From assembly GCF_019175285.1 (NCBI RefSeq), contig NC_056528.1, positions 17,834,140-17,898,139 on the forward strand: DNA of 64,000 nucleotides. The letters are read 5' to 3'. This document shows positions 50,266 to 60,694 of this stretch, piece after piece; positions within the stretch are counted from its first letter, which is position 1; each line of letters opens with the position of its first letter. Under the pieces are notes generated by a model that saw only the letters and a program-made list of their open reading frames with translations, had not been told where the DNA came from and ran no database searches. This DNA is from Sceloporus undulatus (Eukaryota; Chordata; Lepidosauria; Squamata; Phrynosomatidae). Made by a program: the position numbers and the translations under genes.

Positions 50266-50452
50266 CAGTGGTTCCCAACCTTTCTAATGCCGCGACCCTT
50301 TAATACAGTTCCTCATGTTGTGGCGACCCCCAACCATACAATTACTTTCATTACTACATGCAAATATGTATTTTCCGATGGTCTTAGGCGACCCCTGTGA
50401 AAGGGTCGTTCGACCCCCAAAGGGGTCCCGACCCACAGGTTGGGAACCATTA
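50266..50452 (+). mobile_element. SPIN-like hAT MITE with perfect 8-bp target duplication
   Basis: 187 bp starting CAGTGGTTCCCAACCTTTCT, AATGCCGCGACCCTTTAATA, CAGTTCCTCATGTTGTGGCG and ending with GATGGTCTTAGGCGACCCCT, GGTCGTTCGACCCCCAAAGG and CCACAGGTTGGGAACC. This matches the SPIN (space invader) non-autonomous hAT element, as I remember it, with the AT-rich middle deleted. It is flanked by CTTTAGCA on both sides (50258-50265 and 50453-50460). SPIN elements are known to have moved horizontally among tetrapods, lizards included. Confidence 0.9.
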
Positions 50453-50471
50453 CTTTAGCAACTGCTTGATG

Positions 50472-50696
50472 TGATTGTGTGCCTTCAACTGGTTTCTGAC
50501 TTATAGCAACCCTCGGGTGAATCTATCATGGGGTTTCCTTAGCAGGTTTCTTCAGAGGGGGTTTGCCATTGCCATCCCCTGAGGCTGAGACAGTACGACT
50601 TGTCCAAGGTCACCCAGTGGGTTTCCATGGCAGAGCAGGGATTTGAACCCTGTTCTCCAGAGTCATAGTCCAGTATTCAAACCACTACATCTATGC
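50472..50696 (-). mobile_element. Squamate tRNA-derived SINE
   Basis: Complete reversed copy lying only 12 bp after the SPIN-like element's target duplication. Confidence 0.85.
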
Positions 50697-50949
50697 CTTC
50701 AAGTCAATTCCACTTTAAGGCAAATCTTGAAATTCTGAAAATAATTTCCATCTTAAGAGATGAGACAGGACACACTGTGTGTAAAATGATGGCTTCTAAA
50801 TGTAAAATACACACTCCTTCCACAGAATGTATGTTTGAAATAGATTCCTTGGCAATGCATGCTGATAGTCCACACTGGCAATGAACCGATTGACAGCTAC
50901 AAGAGAGTAGCTTCCTCACTTGGTATTCTATGAACTGACTTTTCACTAT

Positions 50950-51235
50950 GGTTGAGCAACTTGTACCCTCCAGATATTGTTGGTCTACAACAACAGTCCC
51001 CAGGCTTTCATCTTTTCAGATGTTTCGGACTTCAGCTCTCAGAATTCCTGACTATTGGCCAAGCTGGCTGGGGCTTCTGGGAACTGAAGTCCAAAATATC
51101 TGGAGGACCCAAGTTTAGGTACCACTGGTCTACAATTTCCATCAGCCCCAGCCTTCATAGTCAACAGCAAGTGATGGTAGAAGCTGCAATCCAACAGCAT
51201 CCAGAAAGCCACAGGTTCTCTGTTCCTAACTTTGA
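50950..51235. mobile_element. Older MITE (CCAGATGTTGTTGG type) hosting a hAT-like MITE
   Basis: Left part GTTGAGCAACTTGTACCCTC, CAGATATTGTTGGTCTACAA; right part TTTCCATCAGCCCCAGCC then GCAATCCAACAGCATCCAGA. Related partial copies appear near 3490-3596, 18905-19022, 29895-29995, 37497-37592 and 41687-41785. Confidence 0.55.
50992..51127 (+). mobile_element. hAT-like MITE, same family, nested in another MITE
   Basis: Flanked by perfect GTCTACAA duplications (50984-50991, 51128-51135). It interrupts an older element that runs from about 50950 to 51235. Confidence 0.85.
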
Positions 51236-51656
51236 GAGCTTCTCCAGCTTTCTAAATATCCCTTTAATACAAGACAGTGAGCAGCTAAAGGTTTTCCTCT
51301 CACTTCAGGTTCTGCTGCCATAAGGCTGCTATTAAGGGTGCCAAAGCAGGGTTACTGAAAGTAACTTGGCAACCCCAAATCTAGAGTTTTTTGTATAAGT
51401 AAAGAGAGGTGGCATCCACAAGCCAGATAGAGACAGATGATCCCTGCAAACTCTGATAGCAGATTGGGAAATTAGTGGCTAAAGCCATTGGGAAATTATT
51501 TTATGATAGCATCCTTCAAGCTGGTTGTAAAGATCTTTTCCTGACAAATGCTTGTGAAGAACCAGCCTTCCTTCAAGGGTGAATGGTGTGTTAAGGATGG
51601 GTCCACATTTCAGGTTTCCACAAACAGCATAATTTATGGACAGGAGATTTATTGTA

Positions 51657-51965
51657 CAGGTCAAGTGCCCCTTATCCGAAATGCTTGCAACCAAAAGTGT
51701 TTTGGATTTTGGGATTATGGAATACCTTTATTTGCATATATGGATATAATGAGATAGCCAGAGGATGGGACCCAAGTGTAAATACAAAATTCATTTATGT
51801 TTCATAGACGCCTTATACACATAGCACAGAGGTAATTTTATACCATGTTTTTTAAAATAATATTGTGCATGAAATAAAGGTTGCATACACTGGACCATCA
51901 GAAAGCAAAGGTGTCACTATCCTAGCCACTAATGAATAAAGTTTTGGTTTTTGGAGTATTTCAAA
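51657..51965 (+). mobile_element. Tigger-like MITE, same family, right end lost
   Basis: TACAGGTCAAGTGCCCCTTA, TCCGAAATGCTTGCAACCAA, AAATTCATTTATGTTTCATA, GAAAGCAAAGGTGTCACTAT. The right terminus is replaced by the right end of a CAGTGGTTCCC-type MITE (51967-52013). Confidence 0.75.
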
Positions 51966-52436
51966 TTTCAGAAGTCCAAAACATCTGCAGGACCAAAGTT
52001 TGGGAACCATTGGGTTAGGGCAATGCCAAGCAAATGGAATTCAGGCAAGACAGGTTTCCACGAAGAAGCCTTTTTCTACATGTACCTTAGGCTCAGGGAG
52101 CAGACCATGCTATAGGTTTTGCTGGCCTCTTCCCTTGGGGTGGGAACTGTTTTTGGTTAGAAATGAAGCCTGACCAGTTTTGCTTGAGGCTCCCTGGCCC
52201 CCAGGATCCCAACGTTAATAAGTAGCTGAAAGTGAGCATTCCAAGCAGCTACTCATGGCCTGCAATTCCTCCTATGAGACCTGATGGTGACTAATGCTGT
52301 GTGGCTCTGTTTGCATAAACTCAGCCAATTTCCTGAATTCCTTATATGATTTAGAACTTCTTACCTTCCATCCCAAATGCACAGGGTGGCCAGAAAAGGT
52401 TATATCGTGCCTGATTTGCAAGGATTAAATCTACTC

Positions 52437-52660
52437 TCGAGTCCGTGCGGCATAGTGGTCTCCAGACTGGCACTCTGGAGACCAGGGTTCGATTCCTTGC
52501 TCAGTCATGAAACCCACTGGGTAACCCTGGACAAGTCACAGGCTCTCAGACTCCGGAGAAGGCAATGGCAAACCTCCCCTGAACAAATCTTGCCAAGAAA
52601 ACTAGTTTGCTTTAGGGATTGCCATAAATCAGAAATGACTTGAAGGCACACAACAACACA
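52437..52660 (+). mobile_element. Squamate tRNA-derived SINE with intact B-box
   Basis: B-box AGGGTTCGATTCC is the best preserved in the window; the tail is CTTGAAGGCACACAACAACA. Confidence 0.85.
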
Positions 52661-52770
52661 ATCTGCCTTCAACCAGTCAGTTTTAGAGGACAGCCTATGG
52701 TTCTAGTAATTTGAGGTGGGGGAAACACATATTATTATCTGAAGTCGAAGGCTTTCGTGGATGGCATCTG

Positions 52771-53038
52771 TAGTTTTTTGTGGGTTTTTGGGGCTATGTG
52801 GCCATGCTCTAGAAGAGTTTATTCCTGACATTTCGCCAGCATCTGTGGCTGGCATCTTCAGAGAATGCTGGCATGGAAAAGAGTGAGGTGTGTGTGTATA
52901 CATATATATACTGTGTGACCCTGTATATACCCCACTCTCTTCCATGCCAGCATTCTCTGAAGATGCCAGCCACAGATGCTGGCAAATAAACTCTTCTAGA
53001 ACATGGCCACATAGTCCAAAAACCCACAAAAAACTATA
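52771..53038. repeat. Inverted repeat with microsatellite loop
   Basis: Arms of about 110 bp containing GCCAGCATCTGTGGCTGGCA and its inverse, separated by a TG/TA-rich 45-bp loop. A single related copy occurs at about 62305-62420 (GTCGAAGGCTTTAATGGCTG, GAAGAGTTTATTCCTGACGT). Confidence 0.85.
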
Positions 53039-54312
53039 AACCATATTCCTCTCTGCTCATGCCCCCAATATATGGCATTTGCACCTCTGTGGCCTCACTA
53101 TCATGGGCCAAGCAGAGATTTCTTCATTGATGTTTTGTGGTATCTGATTCATGGTTTGGTTTCATGTGGGGAGAACAAAGCCTCCTCATGGCTTCTTCAA
53201 AAGAAAACAAGAACTGTAGGGAAAATACTCCCCAACCCTTGCTATCTACAATGTATTGCAGGAAGTGCAAGGAGGAATAAATGTTAATTCAAAAGAGTCC
53301 AAACACAACGTTTGCAACCAAAGGAAGGGCTTTGCAAGATTAGATCGAAAGGCCAGTTTTTGGCAAGCATCCTGTTTCCATCAGCGGCTAACATGATAAC
53401 AACCAAGTTACCCTGTGGTTTCTTCTGTTTGGAAGTGTACAAGCTGAGCATGAGTGTGGGGCAAACTGTAGAGTTCCAGACTTTAGAGTGACCCTAATCC
53501 ATGTCCCCATTAAGAGCCACAGAAATCATCGGTTAACCCTGGATTGGTCACTCTCTCTCAGTTTCACTTACTTCATAGGGTTGTGGTGAAGATAAATTAG
53601 GGTTGGGAAAAGCTATGAAAATAGCTCAACCTCCTCTGAGAAAAGACAGACTAGCTCATTTTGGATAGGAATTTGCAAAGACAGACATGAGAGAGGAATA
53701 TTGTTACTAACACACAGTTGCAAGACTCAGTTGTGTTTTTCTAGTAGAACTTTAACCAAAGGAACAATGAGCCTTTCTGGCATTTAATAAATCAGCAGGA
53801 GTGGTAAGGAAGGCAGTAGTCTGTTCATGCCTGATAACTGGTTTGTGTATCTCCTCTTTCCCATTTTTACTGGCAGAGTTTCCTTTTCTATTGTTTTTGT
53901 CTATAGATGTTTGAGTTTTGTCCTGCTTCTACATGCAAGAATCTCAGGATGTTTGTGTTAACAGCTTTACGAATGCCCAATTTGCCACAGCGCAATGGTC
54001 ATTGCCAGTAATTTCTGCATTCCATTTCCTTCTATATTTTGCTTTTACTGTCTATGCCAACCATGTATACTTTATATAATATAAAACTGTATTGCAGCAT
54101 AACATTCAATGCACCTGATGCATCATGCTCAATTTCAAGAGACCCCAGGAGGCTTTCTTGTTTGCGGCTGAAAACAGCATTGGTAAAATCGCACAATTAA
54201 AACTTTCCACTTTAAAAAGACATTAAAATTAATAGCCTTTAGGTGGCACTGCTGTCTAAGATGTTGTATGAAACATATCCAGGGGTAGCCTTGTTGTCCA
54301 TGCAGCCAAATA

Positions 54313-54558
54313 CTGGTTGAGTCTCCTTAATCCTGGAATACTAAAATCTAAAATATTCCAAAAATCAAACCTTTTTAATGTGTGCCTGACACAGTGACAC
54401 TTTGCTTGCTGATGGTTTAAGGTAAGCAAACTTTGTTTCATGCACAAAATTATTAAAATGTTGTATTATACAATTACCTTCAGGCTATGTGCATGAATGA
54501 ATTTTGTGTTTCAACTTGGGTCTCATCTACAAGATGTTATATTATTCTAAAATCTAAT

Positions 54559-54595
<37 letters not shown>

Positions 54596-54650
54596 TGAAA
54601 TTCAAAACAATTCTGGTCCCAAGCATTTTGGATTAGGGAGACTCAGCCTG
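54313..54650 (-). mobile_element. Tigger-like MITE, same family, with ATC expansion
   Basis: Both ends are present between TA dinucleotides: CTGGTTGAGTCTCCTTAATC and GGATTAGGGAGACTCAGCCTG. An (ATC)n run at about 54557-54594 has grown inside it. Confidence 0.8.
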
Positions 54651-54667
54651 TACAACAAAATAGAAAA

Positions 54668-54742
54668 CCCAGAAAACTGGCCCCTTTATTGGGTAAACCA
54701 AAAAGCACAAAGTGTACTGTGCAAGCTACCTGGTTGGAATCT
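54668..54742 (-). mobile_element. Penelope-like element end, fragment
   Basis: GGCCCCTTTATTGGGTAAAC then GTACTGTGCAAGCTACC; just upstream of the TOR4A acceptor. Confidence 0.4.
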
Positions 54743-54820
54743 ATAGAGGGTGATAAAAGCACCCAAAGACTCTAAGCAATGTGCCGCACTGCCTTTCCTG
54801 TTTTTCTCATGCTTCTTTTC

Positions 54821-54868
54821 ACTGTCACAGAGACAACAGCCTTGCAAGGCCTGCAAGACGAGGTTGAG
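54821..54868 (+). promoter_or_regulatory. TOR4A: TOR4A splice acceptor and 5' UTR part
   Basis: A long pyrimidine tract (CCTGTTTTTCTCATGCTTCT) from 54797 is followed by CACTGTCACAG, a textbook acceptor ending at 54830. The coding ATG lies 38 nt downstream. This implies an upstream non-coding exon, which I could not locate. An ATG at 54779 lies in frame upstream but falls in this intron end. Confidence 0.75.
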
Positions 54869-56110
54869 ATGGATGGCAGAAAGTCTGCTCTGAAAAGCCC
54901 CCAGAAGCTTTCTCTGCTCTCTTCCCCGGTGCGGGCTGTCATTCGCCTCCGGAGGACAGCCCAAATCCTTAAAAAAGGCCTCTTGCCTGGAGATCCTCAA
55001 GCGAAGCTCCTCCAGCGTCAGATCTCCCTAGGCAAAGCAAAAGTGGGCAGCGCTTCCACCTCTCTTTTGAGCCAAGCAAGCTTTGAGAGTTCACAGTATT
55101 TTACTTTCGACACCTCCGTGCAGCCGCCGTCGACAAAAGGCAGCAAAAAGAAGAAGAGGTCAAAGAACCCCAGAGTACTGTATCCAGAAAACTCCAGAAA
55201 GTACCTCCCGACGGAGCACAAGAGCAAAGCCAAGAGATGCCTCCTTCTGTTGGTTGGCATCGTCTGCTTCCAGATCCTCAATGCCATTGAGAACTTGGAT
55301 GATAATGTTCTGAAATATGACTTGGATGGGCTGGAGAAGACCATGCACCGGGAAGTCTTTGGGCAGACCTTAGCCGTGGAGAGCATTATAGGGCTGCTGA
55401 AAGACTACCTGGCGACTCACATACACAACAAGCCTTTGGTGATCTCCTTCAACGGCCCAAGTGGGGTTGGGAAGAGCCACGTGGGTTGGTTGCTTGCCAA
55501 GCACTTCCGGTCCCTCATGGGCCACAGTAGTGTGCTCCACTATTTTGCTCTGCACCACTGCCCAGATGATGCTTCCGCAGCATCCTGCCAGCTAGAACTA
55601 TCCAAGACGATCAGCGACATAGTAACCCAAGCGGAAATAGAAGAAAAGATCCCCTTGTTTATTCTGGATGAGGTGGAGTTCATGTCTCCAGCCTTGCTGG
55701 AGACCCTCAGTGGATTCTTCCAGACAAACCAAACCAACGAATTTCTCAATGCTGTCTATATTCTCATCAGCAACCTGGGGGGAGAGGAGATCACAAAAGT
55801 TATCCTCCAGAATGTCTCCAGCAACCTGCTGAAGCCCCAGAGACAGTTGGACCAGCTGCGGACAGTTCTCCGTCCAGTTCTCAGCCAAAGGCACCCTCTT
55901 TGGACCTTGGTGGAGATTGTTCCATTCACGTTATTGGAGAAGAGCCACATCCTGAGCTGTTTCTATGAGGAGATGATGAGCGAAGGCATTTATCCCGATC
56001 CGAACCGCATCGAGCGCTTAGCCAGTCAGCTCAACTATTACACTAAAGAGGAGCAGCAGTTTGCTGTCACTGGTTGCAAACAGGTTGTAGCCAAAGTTAA
56101 TCTGCTTTAA
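54869..56110 (+). CDS. TOR4A: TOR4A, torsin family 4 member A (AAA+ ATPase)
   Basis: Single-exon coding sequence of 413 aa (human about 423). Torsins are AAA+ ATPases of the ER and nuclear envelope. TOR4A is a divergent, membrane-anchored member with an unclear substrate. Visible parts: basic N-terminal region with SPVRAVIRLRR (19-29); KKKKRSKNPRVLYPENSRKY (93-112), close to human; one hydrophobic segment CLLLLVGIVCFQIL (124-137) as probable membrane anchor; LNAIENLDDN; Walker A GPSGVGKS (196-203); Walker B PLFILDEVEF (262-271); C-terminal torsin GCK motif in AVTGCKQVVAKVNLL (399-413), matching human AVTGCKQVVATVNLL. Walker A ends in S, as in human TOR4A, where other torsins have N. I chose the ATG at 54869 because it matches the human start position and follows a strong splice acceptor. 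The longer frame from 54779 would add 30 residues that read like intron. Confidence 0.95.
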   Translation: MDGRKSALKSPQKLSLLSSPVRAVIRLRRTAQILKKGLLPGDPQAKLLQRQISLGKAKVGSASTSLLSQASFESSQYFTFDTSVQPPSTKGSKKKKRSKNPRVLYPENSRKYLPTEHKSKAKRCLLLLVGIVCFQILNAIENLDDNVLKYDLDGLEKTMHREVFGQTLAVESIIGLLKDYLATHIHNKPLVISFNGPSGVGKSHVGWLLAKHFRSLMGHSSVLHYFALHHCPDDASAASCQLELSKTISDIVTQAEIEEKIPLFILDEVEFMSPALLETLSGFFQTNQTNEFLNAVYILISNLGGEEITKVILQNVSSNLLKPQRQLDQLRTVLRPVLSQRHPLWTLVEIVPFTLLEKSHILSCFYEEMMSEGIYPDPNRIERLASQLNYYTKEEQQFAVTGCKQVVAKVNLL

Positions 56111-56589
56111 GGAAAGATGGACACGCAGGATAAGGCCCCCCCTTTGCTTTGTTTTGGGGGAAGTGCAGGTTATATCTGCAGACTGGAAATCATGAGTTAT
56201 ACGTAAAAGTCGTGCCATGTAACACATTGCCTGTTTTGGGTAACAAGGACAAAGCAAAGTTACATTTCAGAAGCGATGTAACACGTGGGAACAAAATATT
56301 GGTGCAGACACTATTGGTGTAACATGTAAACGTTTCCTAGCTACTTTTGCAAGTTGCATTTAGAGGGCATTTTCAGGCCACCGTTGCAGGAATGTTTCAA
56401 GTTCATGCCAGTCTCTGATCTACCAAAAAGCGTAACCATCAGTGTGCAACATGTTGCTTTTAGAAAACTGAAACAAGCAAGGGCAACAGACTCACTTTCA
56501 AATACTGTAACAAAGAAGAGGAGCAAAAATGACTTCCAAAGGACAGCTATCCAAGCTCTGGTTTTTACCAATGGTTAAATTTGTTTCCA

Positions 56590-56595
56590 AATAAA
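56590..56595 (+). promoter_or_regulatory. TOR4A: Candidate TOR4A polyadenylation signal AATAAA
   Basis: AATAAA 480 bp after the TOR4A stop codon, followed by GGGTGGTGCGGTTTT, a possible GT-rich downstream element. It is the first canonical signal that I see in the 3' UTR. Confidence 0.5.
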
Positions 56596-56999
56596 CAGAG
56601 ATAAGGGTGGTGCGGTTTTAAAAAAAGATTGTTAGAATGTATATTTAGGAACAACGGAAGCTACTGGCAACTCCTCTGAGACCTCAGGTATTCACAGAAA
56701 CCCTCTCTATAGGCTGCCTTCTCTCTATTTCTTTGCCCGTATTAAACTACAGCAAGGCCTTCAAAGTTGGGAAGGTCTACCATTTTCCCTTTCTCTGGGC
56801 TCATCCAGAAAGGAATGAAAAGTCTCTGGAAGTACCAAGAATGCTTTGATTTTACCTGGCTAGTTCCAGGTTTGCATCCCAACAATATCTTGAAATATCC
56901 CAGTATTCTCACTCTCTCCTGAAATATCATGCAACATTTCAGATTCTTACCCATTCTCACCGAACCTTTTTTATTCAGGAGTTAAAGGGTGTCTCTCCA

Positions 57000-57172
57000 C
57001 TGTAGATAGCATGCATTTTAACTGCCGCAGTTCGGCAAGGCAGCAGTGCCCTTTGGCAGAGCAGGTTAAAGACCTTGTAAAACTACAAATCCCCGGATTC
57101 CATAGAATGGAACTACAACACTTAAAGTGGTGCCATAACTGCATTATCTCTACAGTCTGGATACATCTCCAT
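57000..57172. mobile_element. Palindromic MITE, same type
   Basis: CACTGTAGATAGCATGCATT and TAACTGCATTATCTCTACAG are inverted; GTAAAACTACAAATCCCCGG lies in the middle. Confidence 0.6.
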
Positions 57173-58206
57173 AGTGCTTTAGTGCTTTAGCAATATTACA
57201 GCAGTTAAACCTTAGGGTCATTTTGTTTTTCTGCAAACATTCCTCTTTTCTTTGACTGAGCTCTACTGAATCTGGGATCTGGGAGCAACAGCTGAGTTTA
57301 CTGGCAATGGCTGTCTTGGCTATTTCTGGGGTATTACAAACAAGACATCCAAGCAGAAATAGGTTTCATTTTGGAAAATACTGGGTTAATTTAAACAGGA
57401 ATGAAAAGTTCTCGGTAATGCTACGAGTTCTCAGGAAACACTTTGGGACGAAGGAAAGGTCATGTGGGTCTAAAATAAAACCAGTTTGTACAGGAATAAA
57501 ACCTGGACCTTTTTTTGTTTCTCACCTAAAGGGGCTCGCTAACAATTTTGCAAAGCTCAAGTTCTTTCTTTTCTGAGCATGAAAATATTTGCCGGTTTAG
57601 ATAGCGCTTCAAAAACAAACAGAAGGTAATGCTTCCTCCATTTGCATTGGCCAAATTCAACAGCCACAGTGTGGAAAAGACCTTGTTGTTCCTGCCTACA
57701 ATGCAAGATGAAAAGGTACTTATTAAAAACAACAACTATCAAGCCTAGGTCGCCATTGCAAGGATAAATATACAGAGATTTTAGGCAGGACTTTCCAGAA
57801 ATAAGCATTCAGCCCAAGACTGACCAGTCTATCCATTTCAGCCCTCTCCCACATTTATGTTTCCAATAAAAACCTCACTTGTTCCACCCTAAATAACAAG
57901 CCGTATGTGAAGGTTGACACGTTCTTAAAATGCTCTGGAGCAAAAATGCTAATATTGCCCACTGCTTATTGTCCCAGTAAGAAAAGATCACTTTTGTATA
58001 CAAAGGGAGTCAGAATTCTTTTATCTTCTCAAAGGGTGGGAATCAGTTTCAAACATGGGATTCAGTTTCAAAGATGTTGTGTGTGTGTATTTTGGGGAGA
58101 GGACATTCCAGCGGTTGGTAGGATGAGATGGTGGGACCATTCTTCTCCATCACAGTTTAGCAGAAATCTTTTACGGACGATAACTAAGCCTTAGGAAAGA
58201 GGCAGA

Positions 58207-58440
58207 GACCCCATACAGACTGCCCAAATAGAGCTGCTTCAGGTCACTTTGGAGGTATGCTGTTTCAATGATGTATGTGTCCTAAGAGTCCGGAAGCTGC
58301 ACCAAAGCTACGCTCCAGTCATTAGCACTGAATCGTGGCATTGGTGCGGCTTCCGGACTCTTAGGACGCATACATCATTTAAACAGTATACCTCCAAAGT
58401 GACCCGAAGCAGCTTTATTTTGGCCTGTCTGTATGGGGTC
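58207..58440. mobile_element. 234-bp foldback element
   Basis: Starts GACCCCATACAGACTGCCCA and ends with its inverse (GGCCTGTCTGTATGGGGTC). Arms of about 98 bp are roughly 90 percent identical by eye, around a 40-bp loop. The trinucleotide AGA flanks both sides, a possible 3-bp target duplication. Confidence 0.85.
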
Positions 58441-59607
58441 AGAGTTATGCAAAAGCTTAGAAGTCGGCTAAAAATGGTCTGATGGGTAATAGAGTGTGAC
58501 TATCTGAGGAGCCACAAAGGCTAGATTTGTTCTCAAGGAGGTAACTTCTCCATCCCTAAATACTACAGCAATGTCTTTCTGCACCAAAGTGGGATCCCTT
58601 ACCAGGGCTTGCAGTACTCATGAACTTTGTAACTGGGATCCCAGTAATACTATACTTTAGAAATATCAACTTGGTGAACTTTGAGGGTCAATCCTGTCCA
58701 CCTGTCTCCATAACAGACGGAGTCTACAAAAGCTTATGCTACAACTTCTTTCACCCAGTTTGTCTCAAAGGTGCTGCAAGATCCCTTTACATACTGATAT
58801 TCCAGACTTACATAGCTATGTAAGTCTATCAGATATTACATAGCTGATATCCGGAGTTGTAGCACATTACTACACCAGGATGTTCTAGTACTGTAGTAGC
58901 ACAATTTCTTGAATGTGATTACAATGGTAACAATAACACTGTGAAAACACTTATACTGAGCACACTGACAGTCCTTTCTACCTCTCTCCCTGCACCGCAA
59001 AAACAGCGGACATATTCCCCGTTGCTTCATCAGAAAGCAGCCTCAGACTTTGCCCTAGAGCGATGCAATTCAAAAATAGCCTTCCCTTACATTCACCTTC
59101 TTATGTAATAATCCTAGGACCGAGGCAGGTGGGTTGATAAAGCAGGTGTTGTGACTCATATCTTCATTTCATTTTTTGGTCGGTGTCTTGCAGCCTTTTC
59201 TGCACAGCCAGCATTCATGTATTAATAACCTCTCCCTAAAAATAGCAAGCCATAATCATCAGTATTTCTTCTTCTTTTTTAAAATGTGTATGTCTTCTTT
59301 TTTTAACCAAACACACAAGGTATTTGCCTGGTCAGGCATATCCTCCAGGAGGCTATCCGTCTTTCAAAATTAACAACAATAATTACCAAACAAATGAGTC
59401 ACGGCTGCTAGGAGAGACAAGGGGAGCTGATTCACCAGTATGTTTTGCAAAGGAGTCAGGTTTTGAGGTTGTTATTTCTTGTGTTTATTTGAATGTGCCA
59501 TTAGCTAGCCTTGCAAAGCGATGTTCTAGAAGAGACGTTCAGATGCAGGGAAAGAAATGATGTTGGGGACATCATAAGAGCCAGCTATTTGGACAAAGGA
59601 TTCAGAA

Positions 59608-60017
59608 GCCGCATTCCCACTTACAAATAAATCGCTTTGCAATCTGAATTGACGGATCGGTTTGACAGAAGAGCGTGGTTCACACTACATTTGCCCTGGT
59701 CACATTTTCTTGCTGCAAAATAAAATAAAGTAACCCACTTATGATTCACGTTGACAAATGAATCAATTCAAAATGGACCTGCTCCAGCCGGCCAAAGGGC
59801 AAATTTAAATCGATTCCGATCCGCATCTGGTTCACACTTGTGCGGAATCGAATTATCCAAAAAGACGCTGAAAAAATCAGTGTCAAAAAGACATGGGTTA
59901 AATGGGTCTAGCACGTGCCCCCCCTCCGAATCGCTTTGGTTCAAGTGCGAACCATGGTCATTTAAACTGGTACAAACCAATCTGCAAACTGGTTTAAAAG
60001 GTAGTGGGAATGAGGCC
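59608..60017. mobile_element. DNA transposon-like element with short inverted ends
   Basis: Left end GCCGCATTCCCACTTACAAA and right end TTAAAAGGTAGTGGGAATGAGGC are inverse. The inside has repeated TCGATTCCGAT and GGTTCACACTTG-like phrases. No target duplication was recognised. Confidence 0.5.
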
Positions 60018-60127
60018 AGAGAGAAAAAGAAGCTGGGCTGGAACAGCATCTTAAATTTTAAAATCGGACTTAAGCTTTTAAAAATAGGTCAGTGTCAATA
60101 GATTTACAGCACAGTAGACAGAAGGTT

Positions 60128-60256
60128 GGTCATTGCCATCCTCTGAGGCTGAGAGAATGTGACTTGCCCACTGAGTGGGTTTTTATGTTCGAGCAGGGAA
60201 TCAAACCCTGGTCTCCAAAGTCGCAGTCCAACGTTCAAATCACTCCACCACTTCTG
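60128..60256 (-). mobile_element. Squamate SINE, head half
   Basis: CATTGCCATCCTCTGAGGCT through CAGTCCAACGTTCAAATCAC; the 3' half is lost. Confidence 0.7.
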
Positions 60257-60694
60257 CTCTAGTCCTCATCATGTTTCCAGAATTTGGAGACGGCTGAGCC
60301 AATGTGGTCAATAGTTAAAGATTTCCAACCTCCGTGGACACCTGTGTTTGCCTCTTGCTGGCACTGCTAAGCATTCAAGGCTATCAGAAAGGATCTGTCC
60401 TACTCCTCCCAGTGAGTTGGTGCAAGAGGATGCGAAGAAGAAAGACACCTGTTGGTATCAATGGCAGAGAGGGAATCACCCAATTTATCCCCCGCTTGTA
60501 TTGAAAAGAGGAGCTGGCATTACAAGAAAGGGAAAGAAGAGAATCAAAGCAGGGTGGGGTAGGCATGGCAGAGCCTGATGGCTTGAAGGTGTTCGGTTAA
60601 AATTAATTTCCCCAAGACCTCGCTGCAGATTTACATGAGATGCTGGCGCTCCTCAAAATGCCTTGGGCTTCCACATGTCACACAGTTATATCAT

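Larger units (their letters stand above)
40746..54796. other. Intergenic region RPL35 to TOR4A
   Basis: 14 kb with no gene that I can support beyond the tentative open stretch at 43949. Repeats listed separately cover perhaps half. Unassigned stretches include 41800-43690, 44200-44980, 46000-47000, 48000-48660 and 53050-54300. A non-coding TOR4A first exon should lie somewhere here but I could not place it. Confidence 0.6.

Noticed and set aside
52771-53038. Hammerhead ribozyme in the inverted repeat
   Set aside because: CTGACATTTC and GAA are present, but the conserved CTGATGA core and three-helix layout are not.
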